DNA from: Bacteroidetes bacterium HGW-Bacteroidetes-12
GTDB lineage: Bacteria > Bacteroidota > Bacteroidia > Flavobacteriales_E > Vicingaceae
Direction: 5' to 3'
Assembly: GCA_002841035.1 (NCBI GenBank)
Contig: PHDR01000012.1
Coordinates: 1 to 18,196, forward strand
DNA length: 18,196 nucleotides
The position numbers were made by a program, and so were the translations under genes. Position 1 is the stretch's first letter. Each line of letters starts with the position of its first letter. This document shows, piece after piece, positions 6,726 through 14,500 of the stretch. A model generated the notes under the pieces. That model was given only the letters and a program-made list of their open reading frames with translations. It had not been told where the DNA came from and ran no database searches.

Positions 6726-6748
6726 TGTAAATAAAAGGATAATAGATT

Positions 6749-9439
6749 ATGTCTAACGGATTACAAGTAAAGCGATTAAGTAAAGTGGCAAAAGAATTTA
6801 ACATTGGAATTCACACCATTGTTGAGTTTTTAGAATCTAAAAATATTACGATTGAAAGCAATCCTAATACAAAATTAGACGAAAATATTTATGCCGTTTT
6901 GCTTGATGAGTTTCAATCAGATAAAACCGATAAAGAAGCTGCTAAAAAAATTACTATCGGTTCAGAAAAAGAATCAATTTCTTTGAAAGAGCCTGTTGTG
7001 AAAGAAAAACCAATTGAAAAAATTGTTCAATTACCAATTGAGGAACCAAAGCCAATAGAGCAACCACAACAACCAATAGAAGCCCAACCCGAAGAACAAA
7101 CAGGTCCGAAAATAATATCTAAAATTGACTTAGACAGTATTAATAGTAAAACAAGACCTGACAAAAAAGCCAAACCAACAGAAAAACAAAAAATTGAAGA
7201 AGAAGTAAGTGAAAAACCAGTTGAAGAACCAAAAGAAGATAAAAAAGAAGAAAAAACTTCACACCAACGAGAAAACATTGAGACAGTTTATACTAAACTA
7301 GCAGATCCTAAAGTTTTAAGGACGATAGAACTTCCTGTTGAGAAAAAGTTTGAAAAGAAACAACCAGTAGCATCCTCAACCACGAACAAGCCTTCTGAAG
7401 ATAAATCTTCAAAAGATAATAAATCCAAAAGAAAACGCCTACCTAAAAAAATAGATGTAGCTCATACAGCAAAAAAACCTTACGAAAAAAATGTGGCAGG
7501 CTCGAAAGGAGGACGTGTTGAGAAGAAACATGAATTAACAGAAAAAGAAATTCAAGATCAAGTAAAAGAAACCCTTGCTCGATTAACTGGCACAGGAAAA
7601 AATAAATCAGTTAAATACAGAAAAGACAAACGACAGGCAGCTAGTGAAGAAGCTCAACGAAATGTTGATCAAGAAGAAAGAGAAAAATCTATCCTTAAAA
7701 TAACAGAGTTTGTTACTGTTAACGAACTATCAAAAATGATGGAAGTTAATGTAAACGAAATTATTGGAGCCTGTATGAGCTTAGGTCTTTTTGTTTCTAT
7801 AAACCAGCGTTTAGATGCAGAAACCATATCAATAATTGCTGAAGAATACGGTTATTCTGTTCAATTTATATCTGCATCAGAAAATATTGATATTGATGTA
7901 GCCGAAGAAGACGATCCAAAAGATTTAAAAGATAGAGCTCCAATTGTTACCGTAATGGGACACGTTGATCATGGAAAAACATCGTTATTAGATTATGTCA
8001 GAAAAGCAAATGTAATTGCAGGAGAAGCAGGAGGAATTACGCAACATATTGGTGCTTATGCTGTTACTCTTGATAATGGCAAACAAATCGCTTTCTTAGA
8101 TACACCTGGTCATGAGGCTTTTACAGCCATGCGAGCTAGGGGTGCTCAAGTTACTGATATTGCAATAATAGTTATTGCAGCAGATGACAACATCATGCCT
8201 CAAACAAAAGAAGCAATAAACCATGCTCAAGCAGCAGGAGTTCCTATTGTATTTGCATTTAATAAAATTGACAAAGAAGGAGCTAACACAGACAGATTAA
8301 GAGAAGAACTTTCTGCCATGAATATATTAGTGGAAGAATGGGGCGGAAAATATCAAACACAAGAAATATCAGCCAAATTTGGTACTAATGTGGACTTATT
8401 ACTCGAAAAAGTGTTACTCGAAGCTGAAATGTTGGAGTTAAAAGCTAATCCTAACAAAAGAGCAAGAGGTACAGTTATAGAATCTGAATTAGACAAAGGA
8501 AAAGGATACGTATCTACATTACTTGTTCAATCTGGCTCAATGAAAATTGGAGATGTTTTGCTTGCTGGGTGTTACAGTGGAAAAATAAAAGCCATGTTTA
8601 ATGAAAGAGGCTCTAAAATTATGGAAGCAGGACCATCAACACCAGTTGCCCTCTTAGGATTAAATGGAGCTCCAAGTGCAGGAGATAAATTTCTTGTAAT
8701 GGAAGATGAAAAAGAAGCAAGAGCCATCGCAGAAAGAAGATTACAATTAGTTAGAGAACAAGGTGCAAGAACAAATAAACACATTACCCTTGACGAAATT
8801 GGAAGGCGTTTAGCTATTGGCGATTTTAAAGAACTAAATGTTATTATTAAAGGTGATGTGGATGGATCAATTGAAGCATTATCAGATTCACTACAAAAAC
8901 TTTCTACCGACCAAATTCAAGTGAACATAATTTTGAAAGCAGTGGGTCAAATCACTGAATCAGATGTTATGCTTGCAGCAGCTTCAGAAGCTATTATTAT
9001 TGGTTTCCAAGTTAGACCTTCGGTAAATGCAAGAAAAATTGCAGAACAAGAACAAATTGACATCCGATTATATTCTATCATTTATGATGCTATTGAGGAA
9101 GTAAAAGATGCTATGGAAGGTATGTTAGCACCTAAATTTGTAGAAAAAATAACAGGAACCATTGAAATTAGAGAAATCTTTAAAATTTCTAAAGTAGGAA
9201 CTATTGCGGGCTGCATGGTTCAAGATGGAAAAGTTTTTAGAAACAGCAACATTAGAATTATTCGTGATGGAATAGTAGTTTATACAGGCTTGTTAGGCTC
9301 TTTAAAACGATTTAAGGATGATGTGAAAGAAGTTGCCAGAGGCTATGAATGTGGTTTAAACATTGATAAATTTAACGACATTCAAATTGGTGACATTGTA
9401 GAAGCATACGAACAAGTAGAAGTGAAGCAGAAGCTATAA
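6749..9439 (+). CDS. infB: Translation initiation factor IF-2
   Basis: GTPase that brings initiator fMet-tRNA to the 30S subunit and promotes subunit joining (896 aa). Residues about 7-50 are an IF2_N domain (RLSKVAKEFNIGIHTIVEFLESK). Residues about 65-300 are a low-complexity linker rich in Lys, Glu, Pro and Gln. A second IF2_N-like domain lies at about 314-373. The GTPase core has G1 GHVDHGKT (404-411), G2 GGITQHIGAY, G3 DTPGH (451-455), G4 NKID (505-508) and G5 SAK (541-543), all intact. Domain II, domain III (IKGDVDGSIEALSDSL near 700) and the fMet-tRNA-binding C-terminal domain follow, ending IGDIVEAYEQVEVKQKL. It lies 92 bases after nusA and is the last gene of the operon. Confidence 0.98.
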   Translation: MSNGLQVKRLSKVAKEFNIGIHTIVEFLESKNITIESNPNTKLDENIYAVLLDEFQSDKTDKEAAKKITIGSEKESISLKEPVVKEKPIEKIVQLPIEEPKPIEQPQQPIEAQPEEQTGPKIISKIDLDSINSKTRPDKKAKPTEKQKIEEEVSEKPVEEPKEDKKEEKTSHQRENIETVYTKLADPKVLRTIELPVEKKFEKKQPVASSTTNKPSEDKSSKDNKSKRKRLPKKIDVAHTAKKPYEKNVAGSKGGRVEKKHELTEKEIQDQVKETLARLTGTGKNKSVKYRKDKRQAASEEAQRNVDQEEREKSILKITEFVTVNELSKMMEVNVNEIIGACMSLGLFVSINQRLDAETISIIAEEYGYSVQFISASENIDIDVAEEDDPKDLKDRAPIVTVMGHVDHGKTSLLDYVRKANVIAGEAGGITQHIGAYAVTLDNGKQIAFLDTPGHEAFTAMRARGAQVTDIAIIVIAADDNIMPQTKEAINHAQAAGVPIVFAFNKIDKEGANTDRLREELSAMNILVEEWGGKYQTQEISAKFGTNVDLLLEKVLLEAEMLELKANPNKRARGTVIESELDKGKGYVSTLLVQSGSMKIGDVLLAGCYSGKIKAMFNERGSKIMEAGPSTPVALLGLNGAPSAGDKFLVMEDEKEARAIAERRLQLVREQGARTNKHITLDEIGRRLAIGDFKELNVIIKGDVDGSIEALSDSLQKLSTDQIQVNIILKAVGQITESDVMLAAASEAIIIGFQVRPSVNARKIAEQEQIDIRLYSIIYDAIEEVKDAMEGMLAPKFVEKITGTIEIREIFKISKVGTIAGCMVQDGKVFRNSNIRIIRDGIVVYTGLLGSLKRFKDDVKEVARGYECGLNIDKFNDIQIGDIVEAYEQVEVKQKL

Positions 9440-9470
9440 TGTTAGCAAATGTAAAAATTCAAAAAATAAA

Positions 9471-9502
9471 GAATTGAATGTTGAGAACTGAATACTGAAT
9501 GG
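9471..9502 (+). repeat. Imperfect short tandem repeat at the fdhD start
   Basis: The stretch before and over the fdhD ATG is a run of degenerate GAATTGAA / TTGAGAA / CTGAATA / CTGAATG units of about 7-9 bases. It contains the start codon of fdhD in its last unit. Similar GAATTGA-type runs occur in spacers of Bacteroidetes genomes. Function is unknown. Confidence 0.35.
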
Positions 9503-10296
9503 AATTTGACAACTATAAAGGAAAAAAATTTTGCAACAACACTTCTTTTTTTGTTGATGATAACCTTACTGTAGAAAAACCTCTTCAAATAACAATAAAT
9601 AATCAAACTTTTTCAATTACCATGCGCACACCTGGTCATGATGAAGACCTTGTTAGAGGATTATTATACACCGAAGATATTTATAGAGGAGAAGAAAATC
9701 TTCCCATTCAATTTACAGACAACATAGAGAAAAATACTTCCAATGCCAATGTTGTTATTAATGAAGCATTATTAGGATTAGGCTATAAAAATAGCAGAAA
9801 TCTATTATCCATATCCTCTTGCGGAATTTGTGGTCAAAAGGAATTAGCAGACACTAGTCAATACACATCAATTACAGATATTAAGGAAGATGTTTTAGAC
9901 ATAAAAACATTCTATAAAATGGTTGACGTAATGAGAAAAAGACAACCTACATTTCATCAATCAGGAGGTTCGCACGCAGCAGCAGTATTTTCTGAAGACA
10001 ATATCCTTTTATGTGCTAGAGAAGACATAGGTAGGCACAACGCTGTTGATAAAGTAATAGGGTTTCTTATAAATAACAAAAAAATTAAAAAAGCAAAATG
10101 TATTATAGTAAGTGGAAGAATTTCTTATGAAATAGTATCAAAAATATTTGCAGCAAAAATACCAATACTAGGAGCTGTTTCCGCCCCATCAACCTTATCA
10201 GTTGATTTTGCTAAGGAATTAGGCGTAACACTATTAGGGTTTTGTAGGGAAAACAAAGCTACGTGCTATTCTCACCCTCAAAGAATCAAAAATTAA
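9499..10296 (+). CDS. fdhD: Formate dehydrogenase accessory sulfurtransferase FdhD
   Basis: FdhD moves sulfur from a cysteine desulfurase to the bis-MGD molybdenum cofactor so that formate dehydrogenase becomes active; it is cytoplasmic. The 265-aa protein has the N-terminal VEKPLQITINNQ segment, TPGHDEDLVRGLLYTE, and the redox/persulfide motif SSCGICG with Cys108 and Cys111. It also has FHQSGGSHAAAVF, the signature REDIGRHNAVDKVIG, then SGRISYEIVSK and SAPSTLSVDFAKELGVTLLGF. All these family blocks are intact. No formate dehydrogenase or molybdopterin gene lies in the window, so its client must be elsewhere. It follows infB by 59 bases and may be read from that operon. Confidence 0.95.
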   Translation: MEFDNYKGKKFCNNTSFFVDDNLTVEKPLQITINNQTFSITMRTPGHDEDLVRGLLYTEDIYRGEENLPIQFTDNIEKNTSNANVVINEALLGLGYKNSRNLLSISSCGICGQKELADTSQYTSITDIKEDVLDIKTFYKMVDVMRKRQPTFHQSGGSHAAAVFSEDNILLCAREDIGRHNAVDKVIGFLINNKKIKKAKCIIVSGRISYEIVSKIFAAKIPILGAVSAPSTLSVDFAKELGVTLLGFCRENKATCYSHPQRIKN

Positions 10297-10305
10297 AGAC
10301 ATCAT

Positions 10306-10334
10306 CTTAATTAAAAAATCAGTTTTATTTTAAG
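10306..10334 (+). terminator. Weak AT-only hairpin after fdhD
   Basis: CTTAA (10306-10310) with TTAAG (10330-10334) and TAAAA (10312-10316) with TTTTA (10323-10327) form two 5-bp stems separated by a small internal loop. It lies 10 bases after the fdhD stop. It has almost no GC and no following T-tract, so termination is doubtful. Confidence 0.2.
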
Positions 10335-10406
10335 ACAAACAATAAAAATTATTAAATTGTGTTTATCACATACAAATTATTAACTTTATACTTTAAAATT
10401 TTTTGT

Positions 10407-11516
10407 GTGATAAAAAAAACACTCATATTTTGTATTTTATTTTCAGCATTAAACACCTTTGCACAAACTTCTGCACCTAAATTTAGTAATGAATTTTTAG
10501 CAATAGGAGTTGGAGCTAGGGCATTAGGAATGTCAAACGCTCAAGTGTCTTCTGTAAGTGACGTAACCTCTGGCTACTGGAATCCAGCAGGATTAATGGG
10601 GTTAACTTCTGATTTTCAGGTTGATTTAATGCATGCAGAGTATTTTGCAGGTATTGCAAAATACGATTATGGAGCTTTTGCTACTAAAATAGATAGTGTG
10701 AGTGCATTTGGTTTTTCCGTTATTCGTTTTGGCGTAGATGACATCCCAAACACAACTCAGTTAATTGATGCTGATGGAAATATAGATTTCGACAGAATTT
10801 TTTCTTTTTCTGTAGCAGATTATGCCTTTTTATTTTCCTATGCTCGAAAATCAACAAGAATAGAGCATCTAACTTATGGTGCAAACGTGAAAATAATTTA
10901 CAGACAAGTAGGCGATATGGCAAAAGCGTGGGGCTTTGGGTTAGACGCAGGAGTGCAATATAGAACACTAAATAATTGGGGGTTTGGACTGATGGCAAGG
11001 GATATTACATCAACATTTAATGCATGGAGTTTTTCACTCGACCAAAATACAATCGATGTTTTTAATGCAACTGGAAATGAAATCCCTGACAATTCAATGG
11101 AAATAACCCTCCCAAAATTTATTTTGGGAGTAAGTAAATATTTTAACTTAACTAAAAATAATAAGTTTGGTCTTTTAAGTGAAATAAACTTTGATTTTTC
11201 TACCGATGGAAAAAGAAATGTTCTAATTACAGGAGACCCTATAAGCATTGATCCTCACTTGGGAATAGAAGCCAATTATAATAAATTAATTTTCGTCCGC
11301 TTTGGAGTCGGAAATATTCAAAAAACAACCACTATTTTTAATAATGATCAAATAACATGGCAACCTAATTTTGGTATTGGTATTAAATTCAGAGGTATTT
11401 CTTTAGATTACGCACTAACAGACATTGGAGATCAATCTGAGGCACTTTTTTCTAATGTTTTTTCATTGCGTTTCGACATTAATAAAAATACAGCAACACA
11501 AGAAAAATTTAGATAA
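10407..11516 (+). CDS. porV2: PorV/PorQ-family outer membrane protein, PorV2-like
   Basis: Predicted outer membrane beta-barrel of the PorV/PorQ group (FadL-like fold). In the T9SS, PorV binds cargo C-terminal domains after export and delivers them to the sortase PorU. The family N-terminus is clear: NEFLAIGVGARALGMSNAQ, then SDVTSGYWNPAGLMGL. Alternating amphipathic strands follow (FGFSVIRFGV, YGANVKIIYRQVGD, WGFGLDAGVQY). GTG 10407 is preferred (369 aa) because it gives a compact signal peptide, IKKTLIFCILFSALNTFAQ. The frame is open upstream to GTG 10359, which would add 16 residues. It is 66 bases before a PorU-like gene; the side-by-side pairing supports a PorV2 role. It lacks any sign of being classical porV next to classical porU, which cannot be excluded. 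Confidence 0.8.
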   Translation: MIKKTLIFCILFSALNTFAQTSAPKFSNEFLAIGVGARALGMSNAQVSSVSDVTSGYWNPAGLMGLTSDFQVDLMHAEYFAGIAKYDYGAFATKIDSVSAFGFSVIRFGVDDIPNTTQLIDADGNIDFDRIFSFSVADYAFLFSYARKSTRIEHLTYGANVKIIYRQVGDMAKAWGFGLDAGVQYRTLNNWGFGLMARDITSTFNAWSFSLDQNTIDVFNATGNEIPDNSMEITLPKFILGVSKYFNLTKNNKFGLLSEINFDFSTDGKRNVLITGDPISIDPHLGIEANYNKLIFVRFGVGNIQKTTTIFNNDQITWQPNFGIGIKFRGISLDYALTDIGDQSEALFSNVFSLRFDINKNTATQEKFR

Positions 11517-11542
11517 ATTTCTTTTACATATTTCTTTTACAT
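11517..11542 (+). repeat. 13-bp perfect tandem duplication between porV2 and porU2
   Basis: ATTTCTTTTACAT occurs twice back to back (11517-11529 and 11530-11542), starting right after the porV2 stop codon. A degraded third unit, ATTTTTTTTGTA, follows at 11543. It fills almost half of the 66-base spacer. Confidence 0.7.
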
Positions 11543-11582
11543 ATTTTTTTTGTAACTTTATTTTTTAAAATAAGCCTTTATT

Positions 11583-14500
11583 GTGTTTGGAAACAACAGA
11601 AATACCATTATTTCGTTCTCTTTTTTGATTGTTTTTACATCATTCAGTTTAATTTCTTTTGCCCAATTCAACAACAGTTGGATAAATTACAACCAACCCT
11701 ATTATAAATTTAAAATTGCAGAAACAGGCATTTTTAGAATAGATTCTGCAACACTTTTTAATGCAGGAATACCAATTTCTTCAGTAAATCCTCAACACTT
11801 TCAACTTTTTGCTCGTGGTCAAGAAATTCCTATTTACGTTGAAGGAGAAAGCGATGGTATTTTCAATACCACCGATTATATTGAATTTTATGCTCAACAC
11901 AATGACGGTTGGCTCGATGAACAACTTTATGGCGGAGCAGCCAATCATCCAAATCCTTATTATAGCCTAACAACAGATACGATAAGCTATTTTTTAACTT
12001 GGAACAACTCTACTTCCAACTTACGTCTTACAGTTGAAACAGACACTTCATTTTCTTCATACACACCAATAGATTTTGTCTTAAAAGAAAATACTGAAAT
12101 TTACACACAAGGAAATGGTACTGTAAATCCTTATTATGATGGAGAAACAATTAATGTTGGAGGAAGTAGTGTTTCTCTTTTTGGTTATGCACCTACAGAA
12201 GGTTGGTTTGATTTACCATATAGCTTAGGTGGTTCAAGAACAAAGACTATCAGTACAAAAAATGTATATTCACTAGGCTCTAATGCTAAAATTAAAGCAG
12301 TGGTAACTGGTCAATCTGATTTTTCGTCCCTCCAAATTGATCAACACCTTAGAGTTTCTATGGGCACTTCTGTTTGGGATACTTTATTTGAAGGATATAA
12401 AAAAATTGATGTTAATAGAAGTATTCCATTAACTCAATTAGGGGCAAACACAACCTCAGTTACATTTTCAAGTATAAATAGTTTAGGTTCAGGAGTTGCC
12501 AGACAAGCCATTGCTTATTTGAAAATTACCTATCCGCACACGCTCGATTTTGAAGGAGCAACTTCTTTTTCTTCCTTTTTTGTTGATGATAACACTTCGC
12601 AAACCAAAAGTTATCTCAATTTTAATAATCTAAACAACACAGGAAACATCTTGTTTTATGATTTAACTAACCGAAAAAAAATAACTGTAATTCCTTTTGG
12701 AGGTAGTTTTCATTGTTTAGTCCCTAACGGCAACGGAAACAAAGAATGTTACGTTACTTCTGTTGGTCAGGTAAAACCAGTAACCCAACTTTTTCCTATC
12801 AACAACACAGGCTTTTTTGTAAATCACGCTCAAAATCCTATAGATACCGCTTTTATTATCATTACACATCAATCATTAATGAGTGGTGCCACAGACTATG
12901 CTACTTACAGGTCAAACCCTGGACCAGCAGCCCAACCTCAAAATCCGATTATTTTTGATGTAGAAGATATTTACAACCAATTTTCTTTTGGCATAGAAAA
13001 ACATCCCATTGCTATTAGAAATTTTATTGATTATCTCTTAACCAATTGGAATTCAAAACCTAATTATTTGTTTTTATTAGGGAAATCAGTTAAAGCAAAG
13101 GAAATAAGAAAAAACAATACAAATTTTACTAATTGTCTAGTTCCTTCGTTCGGAAATCCTGCCTCAGATAATATGTTAACCATAGGATTAAACGGAAGTT
13201 TACCTTTTGAACCAGCAATTCCAACAGGAAGATTGGCAGCTAAAAATAACCTTGAAGTAGATTGGTATTTAAATAAAGTACAACAACACGAAAATCCTGT
13301 GTTAGGAAACAACGGTGAAACAGAATGGATGAAACGATTGCTGCATTTTAGCGGAGGAACTTCACCGAGTGAGCAACAAGTCTTTACTTCTTTTGTTAAT
13401 AGTTACAAAACCACTATAGAAAGCCCCCTTTTTGGAGCAAATGTTAAAACATTTACAAAAACAACAACAGCACCAATTCAAATTACCTTAGCAGATTCCA
13501 TAAAAAATTTAATAGGAAGTGGAGTGTCATTCATGACTTTTTTTGGACATGCTTCTGCAACAGGAGGTTTTGACCAAAATATTGATAATCCTGCCAATTG
13601 GCCCAATCAACAAGGTCGGTACCCAATTTTAATGGGATTAGCTTGTTTTGCTGGAGATATGCATTTGCCTAATGCGAATAGTACAAGTGAAGAACATGTC
13701 ATCATAGACAACAAAGGAACTATTGGGTTTCTATCTTCTGTAGATTTAGCATTAAGTAATACATTACACAATTACGCGACTAATTTTTATACTAATTTAT
13801 CTCAAACAAAATATGGAGAATCTATTGGAAGGCAAATTAAAAACACCATTAAGACAATAACACAAAGTTCTGGTAACGATATTAAAAACTTTACAAATTC
13901 GGTTGGACTGAATATTTCTTTCCATGGAGACCCTTCCATACAACTACACACATTCGATAAGCCTGATTATATGATTAATGAGCAGTCGGTAAGTTTTCGA
14001 CCAAACATAGTTACTTCCGATTTAGATTCTTTTACCATTCAAATAATTGTTGCCAATTTGGGACAAGCTATAGACACGACTATTTTGTTAAGCGTAAACA
14101 GATCATTCCCTAATACTAATTTTCAAGATACAACCTACTTAATTCCTATTGCTGCACCACATTTTAAAGATACTTTTTCATTAAAACTCCCTGTAGATAT
14201 TATTAAAGGACTGGGATTGAATACATTTATAATAATGGTTGATGCACCACCTTTGTCTATTGATGAAATTTATGAAAATAACAATATGATTGTTAAAACA
14301 TTAAATATCCGCTCTGGAAATATTATTCCTATTTACCCCTATCATTTTTCTATCGTTCCAAACCAGGGAGTTACCTTAAAAGCTTCTACTGCTTTTGCTT
14401 TTCAACCTGCCAACAATTATATTTTTGATATTGATACTACCGATTATTTTAATAGCCCAATTAAAGAAAGAACGATAATTAATCAAGCTGGAGGAGTAGT

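Noticed and set aside
7027..7278. Minus-strand ORF opposite infB
   Set aside because: It is the antisense of the Lys/Glu/Pro-rich IF-2 linker; its Ser-rich, low-complexity product is a shadow.
10359..10406. Upstream GTG start for the PorV2-like gene
   Set aside because: It adds 16 residues before a good signal peptide. GTG 10407 puts the basic KK directly before the hydrophobic core. The choice is likely but not certain.
12746..12958. Plus-strand 70-aa ORF inside porU2
   Set aside because: Out of frame within a continuous 1699-codon gene; no sign of an independent start region.
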